64,000 nt of DNA from Chaetoceros tenuissimus (taxonomy: Eukaryota; Bacillariophyta; Thalassiosirophyceae; Chaetocerotales; Chaetocerotaceae), in assembly GCA_021927905.1 (NCBI GenBank), contig BLLK01000038.1, positions 806,001 to 870,000 of the forward strand. Direction: 5' to 3'. A program made the translations under genes and the position numbers. Below, piece by piece: positions 43,762-52,008 of this stretch (the first letter of the stretch is position 1; each line of letters begins with the position of its first letter). The notes beneath the pieces are model-generated. The model ran no database searches, was not told the origin of the DNA, and saw only the letters and a program-made list of their open reading frames with translations.

Positions 43762-46374
43762 ATGGATAGCCTCAATCAGAAAGACTCCAACACCTCGGAT
43801 CATGAAGCAGCAGTGCTTCCTAGTCCTCAAAAACTAGAGAAAGTAACTGATAAACTAGTTGAACGTGTGAACAAGTCGCCTGAACAAGTCAAGAGAAGAA
43901 AAATTAAAAATATAACTGAAGAAGAAGCAAACCCAGATGGGTATGATAGCGATGGCGAGGCCGGCCCGTTCTTTGATGTGTGGGATATAGAGGGAACTCA
44001 AGATCCAGATGAGGAGGTATCAGCACTGCCTACAGAGGGAATAGTAGTACCTGAAGCGATCCTCAACACTCTTTCACCTGTTCCTGTTGCAATTCAAAAT
44101 TCAGAAGCCACTAACAACAAGGAACCAGTCTTTATTCCTATTGCTGTGGATGAGGTCGAAAAGATGTTTATGAATGATTTAAAACATGAACTCAAAATCA
44201 GAAATCTATCCTATCAAGGAAAGAAAGATGCCTTGAGGAAAAGATTGTTGAAAGCTCTTGAGGATCAAGTAAAGGTTTGTAAATTCGATATCAAGCCAAT
44301 AGTAAAAAAGAAGAATGAGGTAGGGACCGGCTTCCCTGACACTGCTTTTTGGAAAGAGCTTCAAGCAGATGAGAAACCCGTTTCAGAACCAAAAAACAAA
44401 AGGTTCAAGTTGCCCAGAGCTCCTACAATTGAAGCAAGAGATGCTTCTTTTGTCCCAACAAAACATAACTTCAGTGCCTACACATTTGAGAGACCGAAAT
44501 TCGAAGGTCAATACAAACAATTACAATTAGATAGGTTTGGAAAACCAAAATATATCCACAGAACTGGACATTTTCTCACACAGGAAACAGAACGTTTGAA
44601 AGGAGTCTTTGATTTGGATCTTGCTAAGAGTTTCAATTTGACTCCAAACTCACATCCCCATGAGTTTGTAGACATGTTCCTTCCCTTCACCAAGTCCAAA
44701 GCGAAAAAATTAAAGGGTTGCTGGTCATTTGAAGAAGCAGCAGACTGGAGTAATTGCAAAGCCATCCTTGCAAAGGCTGGAGAAAGAATCTACCCTGACT
44801 GGGATAGAATGACTACAGAAGAATACAGGAAGCACTTAGGCCTGTACATCTTCAATGGTGTGAGCCCCTCACCATCTGTATTAAAGAAGGTGCGCCCTCA
44901 AGCGGTTGATGCAGTGCATGGAAACGATTTTGTTGCTAGAGGACTTGGTGCCAATGCTGCTCTCAAACACAGATACTTCAAAGCGTTTTGGAGTATGCAA
45001 GATCCTTGTATTGCTCCACTAGAAAGATCTGAGAGTCCTAATTGGAAGGTTCAGCCATTGCTGGACCACATGAATGCTGTGAACAAGCGCGCTTGGATGC
45101 CAGGAGCTGATCTTAGTGTTGATGAGATGACCATGAGGTTCAAGGGAAAACACAAGGACAAGAGAAGGATCACCTACAAAAGAGAAGGAGATGGATTCCA
45201 AGCGGATGCTCTTTGTGAAGATGGATTCACAATCCAAGTCTACATGAGGAATCACCCAGCCCCAAAGAAATATCTGAAACAAGGAGCTAGTCCTCTGCAC
45301 AGTAGAGTCTTGGCTCTCTTTGATGTTCTGCAAGACAAACATCATAGAGTAGGCATGGATAACTTGTACAACAATGTAAGCTTCTGTAGAAGAAGCTACA
45401 ATCACCCCAAATGCGTTCTGGTTCATGGAGTGACAAGGAAATCGGGTAGAGGCATCCCTGAATGCGTTTTTCAGCGTGAAGAAATCAAGCGGGTTGACCA
45501 ACTGAAGGTCAGAGGGACTGTGAAAGCTGCAGTGGTGATGGGTGACCCGGGTTGTCCAAATCTCATTGCCAGTAGTGTCTATGACACCAAGCCTGTTCAC
45601 TACCTGTCCATGGTTACTGAAGAGCTGAAATGGATTATCAAGGAAAGGAGTGTTTACAATGTAGACACTGAAGAGGTTGAGGTACTACAGTTCCTTAGGA
45701 TGGGGCACATTGATAAATACAACAACACTATGGGTCATGTTGATGTAGCAGATCAGTTAAGAGGTTCATATCGCTTGGATGCAAAGGTTAGGAATCTTAA
45801 GTGGTGGTGGTCTCCTATGTTTTGGGCGGTAGGAGTCCAGATTACTAATGCTTATGTGGCTTATAAAAGCCTTTGCAAACAGTATGGAAAAACAAAGCTT
45901 ATGTCACATCTTGAATTCAGAGAGCGGCTTGCCATGGCTTGGGTCAACATGCCTGAGTACATGGAAAAGTATCCAGTAGCTACAGGTGTCCCAAGCCTTG
46001 CTAATACTCCTCCTCCTAGAGAACTCGCGTTTTCTCCTATTTCACTTGCATCTGCTTTGGGGTCACCAGCTGATTCTACATCAAGTACATCACGTTCTAC
46101 AAGTATTGAGGAAAGAACATTGGATCCAGTCCAAGGTGCACTCAAGATCCGACTTGATACCACTTACAGCCATCTACATGTGCCAAAAACGACCTCTCGA
46201 GCACGATGTGGGTTACATCGATGGTGTACTGGTGAGCAACACTACAGCAATGTGGTGTATTGCCCAACATGCAGGGTACATTTGTGCCATCATTGCTACA
46301 AGCCGTTTCATACGCTATTTAACATAGTTTCAGAAAAAAAGGCACTTAAAGCTGAATTGATGAAAAGAAACTAA
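43762..46374 (+). CDS. PiggyBac-type transposase (DDE_Tnp_1_7)
   Basis: One uninterrupted frame of 870 residues. It catalyses cut-and-paste transposition. The N-terminus is acidic with a basic NLS-like patch (QVKRRKIKN). A SAP-like DNA-binding helix pair follows (about 131-175, VEKMFMNDLKHELKIRNLSYQGKKDALRKRLL region). The catalytic domain has the three expected Asp: LSVDEMTMRFKG, VGMDNLYNN and MGHVDVADQLRGSY, followed by KWWWSPMFWAVGVQITNAYVAYK. A C-terminal Cys/His cluster (CGLHRWC..., YCPTCRVHLCHHCYKPFH) matches the RING-like finger of the family. All key residues are present and the frame is whole, so the copy may be or may recently have been active. Longer than the 594-residue moth enzyme because of N-terminal and linker inserts. 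Confidence 0.93.
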   Translation: MDSLNQKDSNTSDHEAAVLPSPQKLEKVTDKLVERVNKSPEQVKRRKIKNITEEEANPDGYDSDGEAGPFFDVWDIEGTQDPDEEVSALPTEGIVVPEAILNTLSPVPVAIQNSEATNNKEPVFIPIAVDEVEKMFMNDLKHELKIRNLSYQGKKDALRKRLLKALEDQVKVCKFDIKPIVKKKNEVGTGFPDTAFWKELQADEKPVSEPKNKRFKLPRAPTIEARDASFVPTKHNFSAYTFERPKFEGQYKQLQLDRFGKPKYIHRTGHFLTQETERLKGVFDLDLAKSFNLTPNSHPHEFVDMFLPFTKSKAKKLKGCWSFEEAADWSNCKAILAKAGERIYPDWDRMTTEEYRKHLGLYIFNGVSPSPSVLKKVRPQAVDAVHGNDFVARGLGANAALKHRYFKAFWSMQDPCIAPLERSESPNWKVQPLLDHMNAVNKRAWMPGADLSVDEMTMRFKGKHKDKRRITYKREGDGFQADALCEDGFTIQVYMRNHPAPKKYLKQGASPLHSRVLALFDVLQDKHHRVGMDNLYNNVSFCRRSYNHPKCVLVHGVTRKSGRGIPECVFQREEIKRVDQLKVRGTVKAAVVMGDPGCPNLIASSVYDTKPVHYLSMVTEELKWIIKERSVYNVDTEEVEVLQFLRMGHIDKYNNTMGHVDVADQLRGSYRLDAKVRNLKWWWSPMFWAVGVQITNAYVAYKSLCKQYGKTKLMSHLEFRERLAMAWVNMPEYMEKYPVATGVPSLANTPPPRELAFSPISLASALGSPADSTSSTSRSTSIEERTLDPVQGALKIRLDTTYSHLHVPKTTSRARCGLHRWCTGEQHYSNVVYCPTCRVHLCHHCYKPFHTLFNIVSEKKALKAELMKRN

Positions 46375-46527
46375 AACCAGCGTGCAATATGTATCTGCAC
46401 AGTATATAAAATAATTCGATATCATTAAAATAATCATATATGCATAATTTCAATAATTATTTACATTTTTCATATGTCCGTATCCAAGGTTACAATGACA
46501 ACCTTATCTCCCAACAGGAAAGGGATA

Positions 46528-46915
46528 GCGAGCAGGTTGGATACTTTCAACTCTAGCAGTCAGATGAAGAACGCACGATTACGTCATTGACTCGAGTAAT
46601 GGCCTTTTAGACAATTCTCGGGTTCCCATAAACCGAAAAATACCCCTCTTATATCATGTCATTTTTTGTGGCTTGGTCTGGAGGGAGACTGCTTGTTCGG
46701 AATTGTTCAATACACAATATTAACAACTGTATCAAAAGCGCTAGTTGATTGTATAGTATTGGAGTATTTAATGGTATTTTATGTTCTAAAAAGTTCCAAG
46801 GTGGTATCCAACAGGATCATGACATTATGTTCATACGACATTTTGGTGGAGTGTTGTTGTTGAAGTGTCTCTTGACATGTATTTCCCATACTATGAATTG
46901 CTTTTTCATAAGTAG
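46528..46915. other. Intergenic right of the transposon
   Basis: AT-rich; no gene or repeat that I can support. Confidence 0.35.
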
Positions 46916-47604
46916 ATGAATCAATCTTTTACATTTCTTGTGCACAGATATTTTGCTGTTAATTTCGTTCTTTCCTTAAAGACCAATTCCGAAAAGGCCA
47001 AAAGACATGAAGTCTCATCACTCAACAAACACTTCATCTCAAGTTCTCGTAAGGTACACTGTTGCGGATGTTGCTTATATTTCTCAGACTCACCACAGGT
47101 TCACCTGCCTCGCATTCTCCCCTTGCTACTAGCATTAAGGATGAAAAGTCAAGCTCTGCAGAGAGTCATCCTTGGGCTCCAGGATTGATTGTATCGGTTC
47201 TCTCTACTGAATCCCCAGTCAAAGAGAGTTGCACTTCCGATGACGGCTGTGCTTATAGCACCCCGGCTTCTGGAAACACTGAGGGGACAGAAAGATGTAC
47301 CAATACTGATAGAAATGCTACTGCTGAACGCGAAACTCCTTCCAGAGCATCCGACCTTCCCTCCTCTTCCCGGTCCGCGAGATTTGCGCCAAATGTGAAA
47401 CTCGTTAAAGATCATGTGGGAGGCTTGCCGATCAGTACTGGTATCTACATTAGGGATATCCAAGAGATGGTGATCCCCCAAAGAAATCAGCTGAGATGCG
47501 TCCACACTCCCGTGGAATCATCAAGGCAAACAGTTTGTGTGAAGAATTGCTCGGATCTGGCTTCTTCATTCGGTACTCACAACGCTTGCATCAGAAAGCT
47601 ATGA
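46916..47604 (+). CDS. Weak hypothetical protein (two exons)
   Basis: Exons 46916-47048 and 47099-47604 (50-bp GT-AG intron, phase 1) would give 212 residues. The second half is Ser/Thr/Glu-rich, then has a short conserved-looking stretch (SARFAPNVKLVKDHVGGLPISTGIYI region, about 47380-47460). This loosely resembles the repeated VRFAMDAKKEDGVL...GVW unit of the gene at 56-57.7 kb. A 31-bp exact match with DNA downstream of that gene lies 124 bp after this stop, so the two loci may be diverged copies. No function can be given. The exon-intron model is unproven. Confidence 0.35.
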
Positions 47605-47707
47605 AAGAAGCATCAAAGACTTTTTAGATCAGTAACGCAATGAATACAAGTGTTGTGTTGTGGTCATGATGAGAAAGACATCTACATCTCTTTCAACAAG
47701 ACATAAA

Positions 47708-48365
47708 TTGAATCATTGAGTTGTGATAGCCCTGACTTCTGAAGCTAACGTTGAACAAATACTTTCTTTTCAATCTTGTTCGATCTGAGTTTCTGTGTAG
47801 CTTGTAACTTGGTGAGTGTATCGTCGTATAAAGTTGCGTTTCTTCTGTTGCTAACTTTACTATAAATATAGTGTTATATCCTTGCTCACTTGTGAAATCA
47901 TGGAAATGGAACATGAAGCGCCGGCTCCGACTACCTTTGCCTTTTGAAGAATTAGACTATGTTCTTTCCTTACCCTCGTTTTGAGAGGAGAATCGCGCTG
48001 GTACTTAACTTCCTCTGTTTGTACTTTCTCTCAGCTTTGTCGTCTTCGTTCTTGATACTGCTATCTCTTGGAATAGTTTGTGGATCGTAAGGGTCAATGG
48101 TCCACACTACATCTAACCTTTCACTATTAAGTCCAGAACTAACGCTGTTTCTACTACCTTACAATCTTCGTCAGCTTTATCATACCACTGTAATTTGATT
48201 TTTTTCAAGATAGGAGTGACATTTAGACAGATGGTTATTCAATTGATCGTACTGGTCGCAGTAGAAGAGCAAAGGAAGGTCTTCGTAAGAGTGAGGACTT
48301 CATTCTTGTCGATAATACAGCTTGTACCCCTATCCTTAATCTAGGAGTCACAATCCATTGCAGTA
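47708..48365 (+). repeat. Diverged dispersed repeat, copy 1
   Basis: It matches copy 2 at 58224-58830 in the same orientation. The best block is 31 identical bases (47728-47758 = 58244-58274) inside TTGAATCATTG.GTTG...GCCCTGAC. Further collinear short matches follow (CTTGATAC.G.TAT.TCT, TTAAGTCCAGA, AATCCATTGCA). The nature is unknown: it may be shared 3' flank of duplicated genes or an old element. Confidence 0.5.
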
Positions 48366-48753
48366 TGCTTGTGTAAGAGCTAGCTGCTTGCCATAGCAAC
48401 TTGGAAGCCTATGAAAAATGAAGAACATTATCCATACACGCTGTATCCAGTCCCTGCAGACGCGATGACAAAAGTCGTATTCCAATACATCAGTCACCTC
48501 ATCAAGAGTGTGCTTGACTTGAACTATTTCTACTGAACTTCCAAGTGTATGTATTGTCAACGAGATCAAGAATGATAGATATAAATAAATATTAGTTGAA
48601 ACCGTCTTCGCCAGGCATCTCACCAACATACTAAAACAAAGTTCTTTTCTGGATTGACAGCAAAGAAAAATATAAAAACGCCTTTCTTCTTGTATTATCT
48701 TTTGTACCCATATCATTATTCAATGCGAATCTCATTACTAATTTGCAGCATCC

Positions 48754-48791
48754 AAAATCTAGGACACTTGCCCGCAAGTGTCCTAGATTTT
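48754..48791. repeat. Perfect 17-bp inverted repeat with 4-nt loop
   Basis: Arm AAAATCTAGGACACTTG, loop CCCG, and the exact complement of the arm. In RNA it would form a very stable stem-loop. No gene overlaps it; the glycosyltransferase-fusion gene begins 230 bp downstream. Confidence 0.95.
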
Positions 48792-49023
48792 AAATAGATA
48801 GTATCTTCAAGGGTACATCTAATCCTATAGACAAGTTTCAAATAGACCTTTCTTCACATTTATCATCTAAACTAACTTAGCTTACTCACAATTTTGTATG
48901 CCAGATTTAGGAATAGGAGTAGGAATAGAATCGACAATAATAGGAATAAAAGCGACAGTAGAGGAATAGAACATCTGATTGTAAAATAAAAAGCTTATTT
49001 TTCCTCAAAAAGAGAGGTCTAAT

Positions 49024-50640
49024 ATGAACATGCAGTCAGACAAAAGTAAGAAACACCGTTGCATTGTAAATGTAGGTCTGTTCAAAACAGGAACAACAAC
49101 TCTTTCTGAAATTATGAGAGACCTTGGCCTGAGAGTCTTCAAAGATTTTGATCCTTCATGTGCTGATGTTCACCGGAGGATTCTTTTCAATCCTGCCCAG
49201 GAAGTAGAACAGAAGATTGTCAATGATCCAGATTATTTCATGCAATGTATCAGCCACGACTTCGTCAGTGATGGCTGGTTTGCACTGTTGCCCTGTTCTT
49301 TGTTGGCAGTCAAAAGATTTGCCGAGATTGCCCAGCAGGCAAATGTACAACTTACGTTTGTCGTTACAGAGCGAGATCTGAACTCATACATCAAGTCAGA
49401 AATGCACCACTGGGTTCGAAACGATCTGGAGAAAAAGGCTGGTCTGAAGGCAGATGAAAAATCACAACTTGAAGTGCTTTTAAAGTCAAGATATGATTTG
49501 CATAGGAATGGTGTTACAAATCTATCCTCGGAGTTTAAGGAAACCCAGATGCTTCGACTAGAACAAATACATACAAAATCATGGGGTCAACAGATGCAAA
49601 AAGTATGTGCTCAATTCAGCCCATCAGGTTTCGAAAATGCACTTAACAAAGTTGGAAAACGCAACTCAAGTCCCGACCTCCCAATAGAAGCCTTGCTCAT
49701 CACGATGAGAATCACTAAAGACTTTGACGAAGTTCTAAGAAATGTCAATAGTCTTCTGGACGATATTGAGCTAGATCTGATGGTCAGATATCTTGTTGTG
49801 GTTGCAGTAGATGATGATGAATTCGATTCTGCAGAAATGAAATGGCTTGCAGAGTCGCTGAAGAATCGGAAGAAAATGCATAAACTCTCATTCTTACGCA
49901 ATCCACCGAGAGCGAAAGGTCAGCCAATTCCAATATGTATGATTTGGAAAGCTATGGCATGTCGTGCTTTTGAAATTGGAGCTAGTTGGGTCATATTTCT
50001 TGGAGATGACGTGAGAATCCATTGTGCTTATCATTACAGATCAATTTACAGAGCTTTTCTAGACATCAAAGAAAGTTTGAGTATTCAAGAAGAAGGTGTA
50101 TACTTTGGATGTCCATGGTTTAACGATGAGGGTTTCAAAGGTTTCCCAACGTTTCCAATCGTTGGTAGAGCACACTACAATATATACCCAGGTTTCATAC
50201 CTGAACCCCATCAAGATCTTTTTGTTAATCAAGACTTGGACCCTTACCTTCATAGACTGTACCTAAAATTTGGTTCTTCACCATGTCTTTCAGATGTCAA
50301 ACTATCGAATCACCATGGAGGAAATGATCTTGTTGAGGCAAGATATGATCGCATTCCAGCAGTTGCATGGAGAGAAAAGATTTTAGAGAGTGTTTGCATC
50401 GAACCCATCCAAAAATTTCTTGACCAAGTGACAATGCCCAAAGACAGTAACAGCAATACTAGATTCCAAGGACACAGTCTTCTACTGTGTGATGTAATTA
50501 CACCTAGTTACCGTATCAATTTGGATTACTTGGAAAGAATTTGTATGATAGATGTACCTCCCTACATGCGAACCACTTTCATCATCATCATTGATAATCC
50601 AGGTCAACTCGTAGATCTATTTCGAACAAATTTGCCATGA
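49024..50640 (+). CDS. Sulfotransferase-like / glycosyltransferase fusion, N-terminal frame
   Basis: 538 residues from ATG to TGA. Residues about 10-150 look like a P-loop sulfotransferase: VNVGLFKTGTTTL resembles the 5'-phosphosulfate loop that binds PAPS, and FVVTERDLNSYIKSEMHHW the 3'-phosphate region (Arg and Ser). Residues about 220-480 look like a GT-A glycosyltransferase domain (EALLITMRITKDFDEVLRNV, VVVAVDDDEFDS, GASWVIFLGDDVRI, FNDEGFKGFPTFPIVGR). A second glycosyltransferase domain starts at about 485 (CDVITPSYRINLDYLERI, FIIIIDNPGQLVDLF). It is cut by the stop, its remainder lying in the next frame with an ATGA overlap. Host gene; one frame break or a sequence error. The product would modify a sulfated glycan, which is inference. 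Confidence 0.7.
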   Translation: MNMQSDKSKKHRCIVNVGLFKTGTTTLSEIMRDLGLRVFKDFDPSCADVHRRILFNPAQEVEQKIVNDPDYFMQCISHDFVSDGWFALLPCSLLAVKRFAEIAQQANVQLTFVVTERDLNSYIKSEMHHWVRNDLEKKAGLKADEKSQLEVLLKSRYDLHRNGVTNLSSEFKETQMLRLEQIHTKSWGQQMQKVCAQFSPSGFENALNKVGKRNSSPDLPIEALLITMRITKDFDEVLRNVNSLLDDIELDLMVRYLVVVAVDDDEFDSAEMKWLAESLKNRKKMHKLSFLRNPPRAKGQPIPICMIWKAMACRAFEIGASWVIFLGDDVRIHCAYHYRSIYRAFLDIKESLSIQEEGVYFGCPWFNDEGFKGFPTFPIVGRAHYNIYPGFIPEPHQDLFVNQDLDPYLHRLYLKFGSSPCLSDVKLSNHHGGNDLVEARYDRIPAVAWREKILESVCIEPIQKFLDQVTMPKDSNSNTRFQGHSLLLCDVITPSYRINLDYLERICMIDVPPYMRTTFIIIIDNPGQLVDLFRTNLP

Positions 50641-51731
50641 AAGTGACTTGCGAAGAGGCGGCAATTTTACTAGAAGACCATATTCGTCAAAATCTTCTTG
50701 ACAAAGGCTGCTCAAACAACATAAGAATAAGATGTAACAAAACAAATGTGGGAGCTTCAGCAAGTAGAAATAGAGGCATAAATGAAAGTTCTGCCGAATA
50801 TATTCTTTTTCTTGACGACGATGTAATCCCTAAAGGTGACATCCTCCAGAAATACGGAGAGGAACTTAAGAAATATCATTTGCGAGAAGAAAAGATACTC
50901 GGCCTTGTAGGACTAGTCAGATTCCCCAGGACGAATATATCCATTCTGCACTCAGCTGTTTTGATGAGTTACCTCACATTCATGTTCGAAATTGCTCAAA
51001 ACCCAATTTATTCTGAGCCTGCATGGGGAGTGACAGCTAATATCTTATTTAGGAAGTGCCCTTCGATGCAATTTCATACATATTACGCCAAGACAGGTGG
51101 TGGAGAAGATGTTGACTTTGCTTTGAGATGTTCTTCCAATTCAGAACACTTGAAGCTAAAAACATGCCCATCTGCTGAGGTCGAGCATTTGTTTTGGAGC
51201 GAAAATTTGTCATCTTTATGCCATCACTTTTTCTTTTGGGCTGTGGGAGATAGTGCTCTTTTTGAACGATTCCAAGAGGAATATGTGTACTCATCATTTC
51301 CCAACCTGTCTGAAACTCTCTTTATATCAATCATATTTACACTGATACTTGTGTTCTTGGGGAGATGCGATGTCGTCAATTGTTGGCGTTTACCTATGTC
51401 GGCAACATTGATGTTTGGAGCTGATGTCGCCGTTGATATAGCATGGAAGAGGGGAGAAGAATTCAAGCATAGGAGAAGCATTTTGGAGCGAGAAGTAAGC
51501 TTTTCATACGCCCTATGCTGCCATGTAGTTGCTAACTTTTACGTCTTTGTCTTAGAATGTGGAAGATTATGTGGTCATCTGAAACGAGGTCAATACCAAA
51601 ATATTCGATGTCGTTTTGATTGGCATTGCAATAGATTAAAGAACAGTCGATACAATTTTGTGGAGCGGGAACGCTTGAAATTTTCTCTATTCATCGTGAT
51701 CTTGCTTGTTGTAAACAAACCGAAGACATAA
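50637..51731 (+). CDS. Glycosyltransferase family 2 part of the same fusion, C-terminal frame
   Basis: 364 residues in the -1 frame relative to its neighbour, beginning at the ATG that overlaps the upstream stop. It continues the GT2 fold without a gap: TNVGASASRNRGINESSAEY, ILFLDDDVIPKGDIL (the metal-binding DxD), AWGVTANILFRK and GGGEDVDFALR, then two or three hydrophobic segments (ETLFISIIFTLILVFLG, ALCCHVVANFYVFVLECG, LKFSLFIVILLVVN), suggesting a Golgi or ER membrane anchor at the C-terminus. It lacks the N-terminal strand of the GT2 domain, which is in the upstream frame, so it is unlikely to be an independent gene. Either the locus is a pseudogene with one break or the assembly lost or gained a base. 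Confidence 0.75.
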   Translation: MKVTCEEAAILLEDHIRQNLLDKGCSNNIRIRCNKTNVGASASRNRGINESSAEYILFLDDDVIPKGDILQKYGEELKKYHLREEKILGLVGLVRFPRTNISILHSAVLMSYLTFMFEIAQNPIYSEPAWGVTANILFRKCPSMQFHTYYAKTGGGEDVDFALRCSSNSEHLKLKTCPSAEVEHLFWSENLSSLCHHFFFWAVGDSALFERFQEEYVYSSFPNLSETLFISIIFTLILVFLGRCDVVNCWRLPMSATLMFGADVAVDIAWKRGEEFKHRRSILEREVSFSYALCCHVVANFYVFVLECGRLCGHLKRGQYQNIRCRFDWHCNRLKNSRYNFVERERLKFSLFIVILLVVNKPKT

Positions 51732-52008
51732 TGTCAATACTAATATATAAACTCAAATATGTCTTTTTTGTCAAAAATCAATAAACGTGAAAGGGTTCCA
51801 TATTGTCTGGTTAAAAAGTAATAATGCTACGCGACTAAAGGCAATAATTCTACGCGATGTGATGCAAGAACAAGAATGTTATCACATTAGTCAACTTGGT
51901 CTGGGGCATACCACAGCATTATTGCACTTATCATGACCACATGAGTATATAAAATAAAGTTTTAGCTTTAAAGATCCTCATAACTATTTGCTTTACAAAG
52001 TAAATGTC

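Larger units (their letters stand above)
41714..46527 (+). mobile_element. E3: piggyBac-type DNA transposon, 4.8 kb, with nested insertions
   Basis: The transposase gene at 43762-46374 is bracketed by an inverted 16-bp match. ATCCCTTTCCTGTTGG at 41714-41729 recurs as its complement at 46512-46527. The CCC-type terminus fits piggyBac-like elements. The expected TTAA target duplication is not present next to these ends (flanks GG and AGCG), so the exact boundary is uncertain. E2 lies inside E3, starting only a few bases after the left terminal repeat. E1, E2 and E3 share the TATCCCTT-like tip, suggesting E3-type transposase could act on all three. Confidence 0.6.
47605..49023. other. Gene-poor region with a diverged repeat and a perfect hairpin
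   Basis: 1.4 kb without a convincing gene. 47708-48365 is a diverged copy of 58224-58830. A 17-bp-stem perfect inverted repeat lies at 48754-48791. A 122-codon minus-strand frame (48348-48716) has no recognisable features and overlaps the repeat edge, so it is not called. Confidence 0.5.

Noticed and set aside
41697-46540. TTAA target duplication of a piggyBac insertion
   Set aside because: A TTAA occurs at about 41698 but is not adjacent to the inverted end and has no partner on the right; not claimed.
50637-50640. ATGA overlap as a bacterial-style operon join
   Set aside because: The surrounding genes have spliceosomal introns and the junction cuts one protein domain, so co-translation of two genes is not a fitting reading.
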